Source: Narthecium ossifragum (taxonomy: Eukaryota > Streptophyta > Magnoliopsida > Dioscoreales > Nartheciaceae). From it: a stretch of DNA of 64,000 nucleotides. The DNA lies in contig OY986967.1 in the NCBI GenBank assembly GCA_963920575.1, positions 25,375,648 to 25,439,647 of the forward strand, in the 5' to 3' direction. The first letter of the stretch is position 1, and each line of letters starts with the position of its first letter. Of this stretch, positions 1 to 11,300 are shown in pieces. Under the pieces are notes generated by a model, which saw nothing but the letters and a program-made list of their open reading frames with translations, did no database searches and was not told where the DNA came from. The translations under genes were made by a program, and so were the position numbers.

Positions 1-310
1 GACCAATCACGAGGTGACACGTGATATGTGAGACCTACTTATATTAATATTTTATTACAATATAATATTATTAATATTATTTCCCACTTCAAATGCCACT
101 TCAAATGTCACTCAAATGACTTCAGGCCAAAAATACCCAAAATCGAAATGGGAAGTGACAGCTTTGGCTACAGTGATTTGGAAGTGGGGCTGAAGTCACT
201 TCAGCCCCACTTCAGAGTAACCAAACACATGAAGTGGCTCGAAAGTCACTTCAAAAAAGTGACTTCAAAAAAGTGACTTCCGACCACTCCATGGAAACCA
301 AACATGCCCT
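1..310. mobile_element. MITE end, cut by window start
   Basis: AT-rich stretch with many copies of a short motif (cacttca / gtgacttc) in both orientations. It ends in ggaaaccaaacatgccct, the reverse complement of the 'gggcatgtttggtttcc' ends common in plant MITEs. The left end lies outside the window, so family and target duplication cannot be set. The small open frame across it is not a gene. Confidence 0.45.
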
Positions 311-1000
311 AAATAAATTCTTGTGAAAAAGACCCATTATGCATAGAATGATCAAACATTGTACATTTCAATCTCACATAAGAGCCAGAATCAACTGCAC
401 CAATTCAGTCTATCAACTCACACAAAGATGCTACAAGTCACCCCTTGTACTATCCATGTTTTGTACCATCTCCAAATTAAAAATTTCTTTTCAGTTCATT
501 GTTGTTGTCTAATATCATTCCTATGCTTCCTGGATGATTGACATTGACAAAGTTAAAGACAATCTTTGCAAATTACTCAAAACAGAAGCCCTGACAATCT
601 TTGCAAATTACTTTTCCCATAAGGATTTATCTCCAACAGCACACCGTCGAATAAATGGGAGTCACAACTGACAAGCTCAGGTCTGCCACCCTTAGCTAAG
701 AAGCTTAAATTTGCACATTGTTCAACCAAAATTGATCAAAACAGAAGGTTTACTTGGAAATCCAATCACCTACGGACAAGGATTACAGTTGGGGTCATTC
801 GCTAAAAATAAAAGGTTTTCACAGACTTCCCAAAATCCTATGCTTTCCCTCATGGTGTCATTGATGTATCCTTCAACCCCTTCCTAAAATCCTTGCTGAA
901 TTGAATAGATGTGAAGCGAGAAGAGGTGACAGAAAAATAGAATGTAAGACAGAAAAATAGCATTTTCATTTAAGAGTACATTGCAATCATTTACCAGAAG
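311..1000. other. No gene seen
   Basis: AT-rich sequence with no recognisable exon. A short direct repeat around 'gacaatctttgcaaattact' occurs twice near 557-612. It probably belongs to the flank or 3' part of the hAT element to the right. Confidence 0.4.
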
Positions 1001-3281
1001 CTATTGAAGGCTAGCATCCAATCTATGACCACCACCCGTACCCTCCACCGTATCAAGCTTTGTTAATTTTGAAAATATATGCCAATAAAGATAAGTGATT
1101 AGCAAAGAGTAATAACACAAACAAAAATGAAGAAAAGCAATTATATGGACTAAATTTAGTAAGATACATTGTTCAAATGTTTCTAATTCTATCAAATCTT
1201 CCTCCACAATCATAGATTTAAGCTTCGAAGGGCTCCGTAACCAATCTTGTATACAAATTAGGGCCTCCGCTATCTTAGGAGTAAGAGAACTTCTAAAGGC
1301 ATCTAGAACTCTCCCACCAGTGCTAAAGGCAGATTCTGAAGCTACGATTGAAATTGGAATTGCTAAGAGGACACGAGCCATGGCCGACAATATAGGGAAT
1401 CGAGAGGAGTTGTACTTCCACCATTGTAAAATATCAAAATTATCACAATCTTTTTCATTATCTTCAGCTAAAAACTTATCCAACTCTGATTTACTACCTC
1501 CACCACTAGTTTCTGATTGTAATCTCCTTAGTCTAGAGAGTACCTTGGCCTTGAATTGATTTGGAATTGGTACTTCTTCATCCATAGGCAATTGAGATGT
1601 ATTGGATGCCTCACTTGTAATCGGACCGCAGCTTTCAGATGAGACCAATTTTATGTACTCCTAAAACATTTTGTAGGTGACATCTTTGATGCTTTTAACA
1701 ATCTTTTCACCATCTTCAATTCCATACATTTCATCTATCGCAAGAATCGTATATCTTAACTTGTACCTTGGATCAAACAGAACCGGTACAAATGTCAACA
1801 TGTTTAATTTTTCACTGTTTGGTCCCCAATATTTGTCAAACTTATCTTTCATTTTAGTAGCCATAAAGCCCAATCCGATGTCATTGCTACTACTCCATTC
1901 TTGCAACAAACCAGACAACATACTAAGTTCATGGAAGAAGCTACTTGATGTGACATAAGAAGTACATGACACTTTCAATGTTAGCTCATAAAAGTGTCCT
2001 AAGAATTCCACTAACCTTCTAACATTATCCCAATCTTCTGCTGTAGGCATTCCTTCTCTCCCATTATTCTCAAGTTCAATTCGAATCTGCGGCTCTATCT
2101 CTTCAAACCTCTCAAATACAGTTTCAAACTTTTGAGCGGCATCCAACATCATATAAGTAGAGTTTCACCTAGTGCTCACATCTAGGCTCAGCAAGCTCTT
2201 GCTTTGTATTTTCTCAAGCTCCACACATTCTTTGAACTTTTGTAACCTCATAGGTGACTGCTTCACAAATTTTACCACTGCACGAACTCAATCAACTGAA
2301 GTGCCCATATCACTTAATCCCTCACCAACTATTAAGTTGATGATATGCGCCACACACCTCATATGCATGTAGTCTCCGTCCAAGACACTCATCGATTTCC
2401 TCTTCAAGTACCTGAGAGCTGAATCATTTGATGATGCATTATCCACTGTCACCGTAAAGATTTTCCGTATCCCCCAATCTTTCAAACACTTCTCAAGTAG
2501 TCTACCAATAGCTTCACCTTAATGACTTGTAATTGGACAAAAATTTATTATTTTTTTTGTGTAATTTCCAATCGCTATCAATGAAGTGAGCCGTAAGACA
2601 CATGTAATTGATCCTTTGAAGTGATGTCCATGTGTCCGTAGTAAGAGAAATCTTTTGGTCTCTCTCTTTAAATATCTTCTTCAATTTTGTCCTTTCATCA
2701 TCGAAAATATTGTAACAATCCCTTCTAATTGTCCACCTCGAGCACACATGGAATCTTGGACTTAATGCCTTACAAAACTCCTTAAAGCCCTCTGTCTCAA
2801 CAAACTTGAAAGGTAGCTCATTAAGTATGATCATACGAGCTAATACCTTCCTACAATACTCTTGATTAAATTTCCACGTACTAACAACAGTTCCATCTCC
2901 ATCTTCAGCCCTTCCAAAGCTTATTTCTGTTTGTTGGCCACTTGAGCGAGGAGCGATTTTGCATTTTAGAATGCGCTTCTTAAGCGACGATGTCCCATTT
3001 GTTACTGGATCAGAATGAAAAATTTTCTGACAATAGTTGCACTTGGCTCTTTATTTCCCATCAGTAGGATCATGGACTTTCTCAAAGTGTGTCCAAACTT
3101 CTGACCTTGACTCTATTGCTTTTCTTTCTGCCTTTGACTCCATTTCTTTTCTCTTTCTTTTCTTCTGTGCTTCTATTTTAGTCCCACTAGCTTCAGCATC
3201 GATGGATGGGGCCACAATGGAGGCTTCATCAATACCATCTTGCTCACTTTCACGAGACGGAGAATGAGAAGCCATTTGCAT
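1001..3281 (-). pseudogene. BED-type hAT transposase (RICESLEEPER-like), decayed
   Basis: Read on the minus strand, the pieces follow the order of a plant hAT transposase. First comes an N-terminal BED zinc-finger region (VWTHFEKVH, then AKCNYCQK). Next is a central RNase-H-like part (LTTDTWTSLQRINYMCLTAH, TVTVDNASSND), then a DUF4413-like stretch (FDKYWG, PVLFDPRYKL). Last is the C-terminal dimerisation block (WWKYNSSRFPILSAMARVLL, then IPISIVASESAFSTGGRVLD). At least five in-frame stops interrupt it, for example in the BED finger, at the 'STR-stop-NSTY' site where the family has Trp, and just before 1648. There is also one frameshift near 2540. It is therefore dead, although its parts are still easy to recognise. 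A hAT-like terminal sequence lies upstream of the gene at 4621-4795; the matching end on the other side was not found. Confidence 0.9.
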
Positions 3282-4620
3282 CTGTCACTGCCACCAATTA
3301 TATTGATAAAACAGACATACCTAACTTATTCATGATGTTTTTGTTTAAATACTTCCTAGCCAAAAGATAAATGTATATGTCATAGCAATGAACTAGTTAT
3401 ATGTAAAACAATAACACACACCTTTGGACACAGTAAGACATGCAGCCATGCAGGGAATTGGAAAGAGGGAGAGTAGGGAATTAAAGCAATGTAATATTTG
3501 CAGTGAATAGGCACAACATATTCAAGCTATCAAACCAACCAACCATATTTTCAAGTGAATAGTCTCCAAATCATTCTTCGAGTAGCACTTCCAAAAGATA
3601 AAAAAATTAAAAAAAACACCTAGAGCTACTTCGATTCGCCAATACGAGGTAAACTTGGTAATGTTTGAGATTTCTTACAGATGTAGATCAAAGATAATTT
3701 CTCTTGAGTTTAATTTTTTGTAATAAAAGACAATGGGATGGATGGGAAAGAAGAAGGGGATGGATCAAAGAGATTTCTTACAGATGTGGATCAAGAAACC
3801 ATTAACATGTTTAAGTTTTTGTAACAAAAGACAATGGGATGGATGGGAAAGAAGAAGGGGAAAAGATCAAACCTTGTTTCCGATGTCAAGCCAGTTCTTT
3901 TCTCAGTAGTTTCTGAAATCTTTAATGCGTGAAAGATCTGCACCAAAAAAACGCCCAAAGCTGCTTTCCACGAAGCAACGTTCCCTTGCAAGGAGATAGA
4001 GAGAGGGTTGAGATATATATATATAGAGAGAGAGAGCGAGGGGATAGAGAGAAGGGGATGAGGTGAATACAAACCAATGCTAATGTTATTAATGGAGAAG
4101 AGGACACCGGGAGAAGAAGAGGTGGGAAGCGGGTTGGGGAAGAAGGCCAGGAACAGGACTTTGGAGGCAAAAGAGATGCGGGTCGAGCTCGAGGAAGGAG
4201 GCCGGCGGTGTTTAGGGACTTTGGAGGCAGAAGAGATGCGAGGTAAGCTCGAGGAAGGAGGCCGGCGGCGTTGGGCTCTCATCAGGGGGAAGGGATATCC
4301 ACATCGGGGGAGAGCTTGGAAGAGAGGGATCGCCTGATCGGAGGAGAGCTTGAGGAAGGAGGCTGGCGGCGTTTAGGGACTTTGGAGGCAGAGCCGCAAA
4401 AGAGATGCGAGGCCGAGGCGAGCTCGAGGAAGGAGGCCGGCGGCGTTTAGGGATTGGGAGGAGCGACCGACGGACCGAGTGAGTGAGAGCTTGAGGAAGG
4501 AGGTCGGCGGCTAGGGATTGGGATTTGGGAGTGAGTAGTGAGCAGTGACCACTGAGTAAGTGAGCGGTCCGGGTTATTGGATATTTGGGTTAATGGGTTA
4601 GAAACTTAGATCGGGTTATG
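3282..4620. repeat. hAT element 5' region with ~59-bp repeats and a TA/GA microsatellite
   Basis: No gene. A TA-then-GA microsatellite sits at about 4012-4040. From about 4140 to 4500 a GC-rich motif recurs four or more times (gaggaaggaggccggcggcg followed by tttagggactttggagg); the first two copies are about 59 bp apart and the later spacing is irregular. A 50-bp segment around 'acaatgggatggatgggaaag' occurs twice (about 3730 and 3830). The region lies between the transposase start and the probable element end, so it is likely the element's 5' leader. Confidence 0.5.
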
Positions 4621-4795
4621 GGTTAGGCACTTAGATCATAAACATAGAAAGTTCGGTTCTTCGGTTCTGACTCGAATTTTTTCCCAGAACCGAACCGAAG
4701 AGCCGAACTTTTTATACATGTTAGAACCGAAACGAACCGAAGAACCGAACTAATTCGGTTCGGTTCGGTTCTGCTCACCCCTATCGGTAACACCA
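4621..4795. mobile_element. hAT-type terminal region with 'ggttcgg' motifs
   Basis: Dense direct and inverted copies of cggttcgg / ccgaaccg ending in gctcacccctat. This matches the end (gctcacccc) of the 321-bp hAT MITE at 45928-46248, which has a clear 8-bp target duplication. It is probably the 5' end of the element encoding the decayed transposase on its left. No opposite terminus was found left of 1001. Confidence 0.55.
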
Positions 4796-4929
4796 ACGCT
4801 CACTCATGCGACCACGCCGATTCGATTACAACGTAGCATGTGTGCTTTGCACATGCCTACTTGGCCCGCTAACTGTAGCGGTAAATTGCCGTTTAGTCTT
4901 TTTGGGAGAAGTTGTTTGCTATTTAGTCT

Positions 4930-5129
4930 NNNNNNNNNNNNNNNNNNNNNNNNNNNNNNNNNNNNNNNNNNNNNNNNNNNNNNNNNNNNNNNNNNNNNNN
5001 NNNNNNNNNNNNNNNNNNNNNNNNNNNNNNNNNNNNNNNNNNNNNNNNNNNNNNNNNNNNNNNNNNNNNNNNNNNNNNNNNNNNNNNNNNNNNNNNNNNN
5101 NNNNNNNNNNNNNNNNNNNNNNNNNNNNN
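4930..5129. other. Assembly gap (200 N)
   Basis: A run of exactly 200 N, probably a placeholder of fixed size. Open frames crossing it are artefacts. Confidence 1.
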
Positions 5130-5410
5130 AAACTAAATTTAGCATTGTTCATTTAGTAGATTTCTTATATTAGTTCGTTTTCAAATTTAAAATGGTAACT
5201 ATCATAATATTATTTTATTATTTGACATTTTAGACATATCACTCAAAATGATATGACAGAACGTAAATATTTATGTTTTAGCATATTAGGGAACGCAAGA
5301 AGGGACCTCTAGATTTTAATGAATGGAAGCTCCCAACTCAAAGGGTAGAGAGCCTAATGGACTGCTCATGCATTTAGCCACGACGGTGGGACCTGGTTCT
5401 TGTTAAATGA

Positions 5411-5925
5411 TGTTGGAATATGATTCAAATTAGAAATCTTTGAGTCCAATTTAGAGTCATTAATTGATAAGTTCATATAAAAGAGAGAGTCCAAGTTATT
5501 TTGGATTTTTCATGATCTCTCCTACTTTGATTCTAACTTGTAGCCTTGATTGGTCTCTCTCTATATACAAAGAGAGTATTGGCCTCTCAAGGTGGGGGGG
5601 TTGCATAGAAGAACAAAGAGAAAGAAAGAAAGAAGAGAGAGAGAGAAAGGAGAAAGAAGAGGGAGAAGAGGGGAAAGATGGACTCTGGTGAGAGAAGGCT
5701 TGGTGATAGATCAACCAAACATTCATGTAATCTTTTTGATTTTAGTGGATTTCTTTGGTGTGATCTCTCTGTGAACGTAGGAGAATATGTTTCCGAACTA
5801 CGTCAATCTCTGTATCTCCTACTTTTCTATTATTTGATTATCTTGCATCTTTTGTTTTAGTTCTCTATGCTTGTGTGTTCGAGCATCGATTTAGGGCTCG
5901 AGGATCCGATGCTTCCACGTCAACA
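5411..5925 (+). repeat. 5' LTR (Copia)
   Basis: 515 bp, TG...CA. It contains a TATA-like tataaaagagaga at about 5476 and a long purine tract (about 5610-5675), features of the promoter and leader of Copia LTRs. Confidence 0.85.
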
Positions 5926-5927
5926 AG

Positions 5928-5940
5928 TGGTATCAGAGCC
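5928..5940 (+). promoter_or_regulatory. Primer-binding site, initiator tRNA-Met
   Basis: tggtatcagagcc, two bases after the 5' LTR. This is the standard Copia priming site, complementary to the 3' end of initiator tRNA-Met. Confidence 0.9.
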
Positions 5941-6289
5941 AGGTTTTAGGGTTCGACAAGCTGCAACGATGTCGAAGTTTGAGGTGGAGAAGTTCAATGG
6001 CAAGATGATGAAGCCAGATAAGTTCAAGACAGTAGCGGCCATGAAAAGTGTGTTTTTTGAAGAGTTTGATATCTGATGTGCAGATCCAGATGGAAACAGT
6101 TTCCACTGAGATGGATACGCTAGACATAAAGATGAAACCATGTTTCAGGGAGAAGCCCAGGAGCTGTCTAAACTTAGCCCACATGCAGCAGCGCTAGTGG
6201 ATGAAGGCCTCTGGGAGAGTGGTATGATATGCAGATAAAGCAAACTGGAGCTTTTCTCAAGATCATGGAATTTGAGTCAATGTGGAGTT

Positions 6290-6807
6290 TGTTGGAATAT
6301 GACTCAAATTAGAAATCTTTCTCAGAGTCCAATTTATAGTCATTAATTTATAAGTTCATATAAAAGAGAGAGTCCAAGTGATTTTGGATTTATCATGATG
6401 TCATCTGCTTTGACTCTAACTTGTAGCCTTTGATTGGTCTCTATATGTAGAAAAAGTATTGGCCTCTCAAGGTGGGGGTTACATAGAAGAACAGAGAGAA
6501 AGAAAGAAGAGAGAGAAAGGAGAAAGAAGAGGGGAAAGAGGGAATCTAGTGAGAGAAGGCTTGGTGATAGATCAACCAAGCATCTCTGTAATTTTCTTGA
6601 TATTAATGAATTTCTCTGGTGTGCTCTCCCCGTGGACGTAGGAGAATCTGCCTCCGAACCACGTAAATATATGTGTCTCCCACTTTTCTATTGTTTTTAT
6701 TATTTTATATTTTTTGTTTTGGTTCTCTACGCTTGTATGTTCAAGCATCGATTTAGGACTTATAAACATCAATCAAGGATCGAGAATCCGACGCTTTCAC
6801 GCCGACA
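6290..6807 (+). repeat. 3' LTR (Copia)
   Basis: 518 bp, matching 5411-5925 along its whole length with scattered substitutions and small indels. It is preceded by a weak purine-rich stretch (tgtggagtt). Confidence 0.85.
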
Positions 6808-6902
6808 GATGAAATGCTCCGTCACCACGACAAACATGTATGTACCTCGGCGTCATGCTGCCATTGGTTTGTTATGATTTAGAGCCTCCAAATTAAGGCT
6901 AT

Positions 6903-8343
6903 TGATGTGCTGTCGCAGGCACTCAAAAATAAATCCAGTACTCTTCAAAATAAATGTAGTAGTGCGAGTACGAGTCGATCCCACGAAGAGTGTTTAGCCT
7001 AGTTTTGTGCTAAGTGAACAAAGATAGGGGGTTTTTAAACATGAGGAAAACAATAAAGAAATAATCTAAAGCGAAGAAACGAGTTAAATCAAGAGAACAA
7101 ACCTTGGTCTGAGTCAACATCCACCATCGGAATCCAACAACTGATCATAGATGCAATTATCAATCAATTCATACCATGAATATTCACCGTCCGAATTCAA
7201 TTCGAATCTCTCCTCAATCTTAGCTAATTAGAAACAAGCGATCTAATCAACCCTAACTACTAAACAACCTAAGACAAGCGCTGTAGATTTAATCTAGTAG
7301 CAACGTTAAGAATAGGGAGATCGATGAAGCTAAATAACACAAGCACAAGCGGTTGCATTTAATCTAGTCAAATATTCTTCCTAAGACCTAACAATCTCTG
7401 AAACGCAGTAGATTATTAAACCCTAGTTGCTTCGCAGATTAGAGGGATCAAACAATTCCGGATTTGATATCCAACCTAGCAGTAGATCGCAAAGAATAAT
7501 AAACTAGTAGCGCTCCTAGCAATTAAACAAGACAATCATGAATATTTAATAACAGAAGAACATTCAATACTCATCTATAAACTGAACAATAAAAATAAAT
7601 TAGATCTCACAGTTTCATTGATTCCAAGGTTTCAGTCTCCTCGACCAAGGATCAAGATTTAGCCACGCAGGGCCATCGAGAACAATCCTCAAAAGATTCC
7701 AATTAATAAGATAAAACCTAGAAAAAATATAAAAGAGGAGAAAGAGCTGCCAAAAGTGTCCAAGAATCCCCCCTCAAACCCTAAAAAGAGTCATATTTAT
7801 ATCCCCAAAGTCTCTCCATCCACGAATTAGATCAAAATTCTCTGGCTATTCCCGAGTCCGATCGATCGAACTTTAGGTGTCCGGTCCATCGGACCCCATA
7901 GGATGGATGGATCGATCGGGCTTAGTTCAGTCGAAAAATATATGTTCTGTCACGTTTCGGCATAGTCCGATCGATCGGACCCTGGGTGTCGGATCGATCG
8001 GACGTTCCAGCAAATTACTGTTCTGCCATCCAGACTGCGCCATCGGTACTAAAATTTGCCGTAACTTCCTCTAGGAAACTCGGAATCACGAACTGTAAAA
8101 TTCTCCAGAATCTAGACTTCAAGAGCTTTCCAACCATATATGGGACATCATCTGATTTTTCAAGAGAAGGTACAGATTAATATTTAAAGTTGATTCATGC
8201 ACTCTTTTCAGTTTCTTTTCGACTTAAAGACTTCAATTGCATCCTAAATCAAAATATAAGAATAATGAGTGTATTTAGGAACTAAATAAGCATAGGAGAC
8301 TAAGTATTAAGGGATAAAAATATAGCATTATGCATCATCATCA
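6903..8343 (-). repeat. 3' LTR of the gypsy element
   Basis: 1441 bp. Nearly identical to the other LTR except for loss of about 85 bp at about 7830, where the partner has an extra block with palindromic ccgatcgatcgg motifs. It contains the palindrome tccgatcgatcgga and close variants near 7860-8005. Confidence 0.9.
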
Positions 8344-8360
8344 AATTCCCCCACACTTAG
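8344..8360 (-). promoter_or_regulatory. Polypurine tract next to the 3' LTR
   Basis: On the minus strand this reads ctaagtgtgggggaatt, directly abutting the LTR start TGATG. It is the expected plus-strand primer. Similar 'aagtgtgggg' motifs recur inside the element at about 9086 and 9594. Confidence 0.8.
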
Positions 8361-9969
8361 CTTTTGCTCGTCCTCGGGCAAAACTAAAATTCACTCTACT
8401 CAAGATATCATGGTTGCAACGCCATCAACAAAAAAAAACAATCAAGCTCTTCACAAATCATAACATATCATGAACAAACATTTTTAGACAACTTAAAAAT
8501 CAATCAGTAAGCATTTCCACTTGACCATGGAGCATACTAAATCAGTAGACCCTCACGGAAATACACACTCGACTCTCATGTATTTGAAGAGTATGTATTT
8601 CACTCAAATTCATTCCAATGAAAGTGATCTACCATAGGCTTGCATATCTTCTCATTCTCCACCACTAGAATCACATGCATAACACAAATCATAAGGACTT
8701 CAAAAGGTTGTAATGGGATCCAGGATTAAGGTGGGAAATATTAGGGAATGTAGCTCAAAAGCCAATGAAACTAATGGAGCAAAAATGCATCAATAAGACA
8801 TGTACAACCAATCACTCCATTCAACAACTTTCTTCAACTTGGCATTAAAGTACTCAACCCATGTAACATTACCACATTGGCAAAGAGATTGTTCAAAGGA
8901 ATACTTTTTAATTGAAATAGGGAACAATCTTTTGCAAAAACTTCCACCTTTGTAGAGATCATACATAAACACAATTCTTCTTCTTGTTTTTTTTTTCTTT
9001 TTTTTTTCAGAAACAACATACTCATGAATTGAGTAAGAAAATATATTCTACTTCACCAATCATAGCCATACGTCTCTTCAAAACACCCCCACACTTGAAC
9101 TTTTGCACCCATACATGTCGTAATGATGATCAATGCTCCACTAGTTTTATGGCTTGGGTAACGGAAATATTTTTCAGGTCTAAGGCTTGTAATGTGGGTT
9201 CACAATGAAGTCAATAAAGCTCAAAGGTGTTTAGGAAAAGAATTTAAGCACAAGGTAGGCTATTTGGCTTATGTAGTTTATAACAAAGATGACCTTAATC
9301 ATGTTCATGTCTGCATGTGTCAATGTGATCTCGAATAGAATTAAAGCAAGTTCTAGAGAAACAAATCCATGGAAGGATATCTCTCATGAAAGAAAATAGT
9401 AAGACTGATATGAATGTGTCAGTCTAAAGGCTCAAAATCTCACCAGCTTTTGTCTACTCATTCAGTCATTACCATCTCAAGGAAAATAACTCAACTAATT
9501 AATTCCAAGTCGCAAAATTATTCATTCAATCATGTTATGAATATGTCAAGCTTAACTGGTTCTCGCTCATGGCATATGCAACCTAGATCTCCTCCCCCAC
9601 ACTTGAAACTGACATTGTCCCCAATGTAAGGTGGAATGCAAAGAAAAGGTAAATATAACTAAAATGGAAATGCGAAAATAAAAAGAGAAAGGAACGAACT
9701 CCCCTTGGGTTGCCTCCCAAGCAGCACCGTTGTTTATTGTCATTGGCTCGAATTCATGTTTTCTTCTTTGAATATTGTGGGAGTTGCCAAACTTTGAATT
9801 TCCATAACCACCATGGCTGGGCGAATTCTTCAGGTATGATAGGAAATGCTCGATCACCTACAAAGCAAAAGCAAAAGCAAAGCAAAGCAAAACAAAAGCA
9901 AACATGCAAGCACACAACCTAAAAATAATTCAAGCACTCTCAAGCACACAAGAAAGTAAATAAAGCAAA
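8361..9969 (-). other. Long untranslated interior of the gypsy element
   Basis: About 1.6 kb between the gag-like frame and the polypurine tract. No domain of pol is recognisable in any frame. It contains two further polypurine-like motifs (about 9086 and 9594) and an A-rich 'aaagcaaaagcaaagc' simple repeat at about 9863-9900. Confidence 0.6.
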
Positions 9970-11169
9970 CTAAACTACTATATACAATAGAAAACGTTTT
10001 AATCGTGCCCTCGGTGGCCGTTCTCTAGCACAATGGTATGCAAAAGCAATGGATGCCATAATATGGATATTTAACCTCAATAGTGCCACCAAGGTTAATC
10101 TAGCATAAGAGTCCAAGTGGTTTTTTTCAAAAATGAAAACTAGCTTTTCCATACTAACACCAGTAAACCAGATAGCTAGATCTCTTAAACAGAAATACTT
10201 ATCATCACGGTGATCAAAAAGAAAGGGGTCAACATTATGCTCAACTATAATCGAATCATCCATTGATCTATTGATAATGTTGTCGTTCGCATTGTCAAAG
10301 ATGTCAAGATCACATGATCGAAAATAAATCCGTCGAGATATGAAAATATCTACTAAGGTCATCTCCTTTTTAACCACTAATGAAGATGAGATAGTCACAG
10401 GAAATATACCTCGCGGCGTAACAGCAATGCTTTCAACTTCAGCAAGAGGAGGTTCTTCGAATAAGTGCTCCTTGTGTTCTCGGTTGTCGATTGGCCTAGA
10501 CTGGACAGCTTCTTCATCTGCATTTTGTAGAAATTCCCCCGAAGCATCTCCAACCGCAGCAGTCAGTGAAATATCATCATTAATTTCATGAACCGGCAAA
10601 GAATCACAAGTATTATGACGTATATCATTATCATCAGAAACAAAGGCATCACAAGTATTATCATTACAAGCATGAGGTATAGAATCATATCTATCACCTT
10701 CTTTATCAAAAGAGTGACTCACATTAACTTGGTCAATTATTAATGGCTATTGTTGCATTTGTGACTGAGCAATGAAGAGGTTCCCAACTTTGTCACGTTC
10801 CCTAGGAAATCTTTCCTCCCAAGAATTACGCATTTCTCTAAAGGAATTATTATTTTCTTGAATTTCATTCAGAATCTCTTCCAAAGATGGCTCTGGCTGT
10901 GACTGAACAATGAAGAGGTTCTCAACTTTGTCACGTTCCTTAGGAAATCTTTCCTCCCAAGAATTACGCATTTCTCTAAAGGAATTATTATTTTCTTCAA
11001 TTTCCTTCAGAATCTCTTCCAAAGATGGCCCTTGTTGTGCTTGAAACTGCCAACTAGGGTAGGTATGATCTCTAAAATCCGAATTATAAGAATATGTACA
11101 TGAATCATAGGCCGGGTTTGAGAAACCATATGTGTCATTATTGTAAACGGGTCCATAACCAAAAGGCAA
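9970..11169 (-). pseudogene. Gag-position ORF of the gypsy element, one in-frame UAG
   Basis: Two open frames (11169-10747, 140 codons; 10722-9970, 250 codons) lie in the same reading frame. Only a TAG at 10747-10749 and eight codons separate them, so they form one frame of about 400 codons with an amber codon. The first part holds two nearly identical repeats of about 43 residues, each with the core SLEEIL and NNNSFREMRNSWEERFP. The second part is acidic at first and then hydrophobic. No zinc knuckle, protease or polymerase motif is visible and I do not recognise the protein. Its place, just downstream of the primer-binding site, is that of gag. The UAG could be a mutation, or a site of suppression as in some retroelements; the sequence cannot decide. 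Confidence 0.55.
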
Positions 11170-11278
11170 ATCATCATTTCATATGTCACCCGGTGCCATA
11201 TTATAATTGGCCATACATTCAAACCATAATTTTTTTTTAATGAAAATAAAGATCGCACAAAAATCAACTAAAATCACA

Positions 11279-11295
11279 CCCCGGCAACGGCGCCA
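11279..11295 (-). promoter_or_regulatory. Primer-binding site, tRNA-Asp
   Basis: On the minus strand this reads tggcgccgttgccgggg, complementary to the 3' end of plant tRNA-Asp (ccccggcaacggcgcca). It lies five bases from the 5' LTR, which sets the minus-strand orientation of the element. Confidence 0.9.
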
Positions 11296-11300
11296 AAATT

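Larger units (their letters stand above)
5411..6807 (+). mobile_element. Internally deleted Copia LTR retrotransposon
   Basis: Two similar LTRs (5411-5925 and 6290-6807), both starting TGTTGGAATATG and ending in CA, flank only about 364 bp of internal DNA. Right after the 5' LTR is a primer-binding site for initiator tRNA-Met (tggtatcagagcc). The internal part opens with the start of a Copia gag-like frame at 5969 (MSKFEVEKFNGKMMKPDKF), which stops after 35 codons. All of pol is missing. Flanks are aatga (5406-5410) and gatga (6808-6812), a 4 of 5 match for a target duplication. The element is non-autonomous; the LTRs have diverged by scattered substitutions and small indels, so it is not recent. 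Confidence 0.9.

Noticed and set aside
4804..5173. Open frames through the first gap
   Set aside because: They consist mostly of N.
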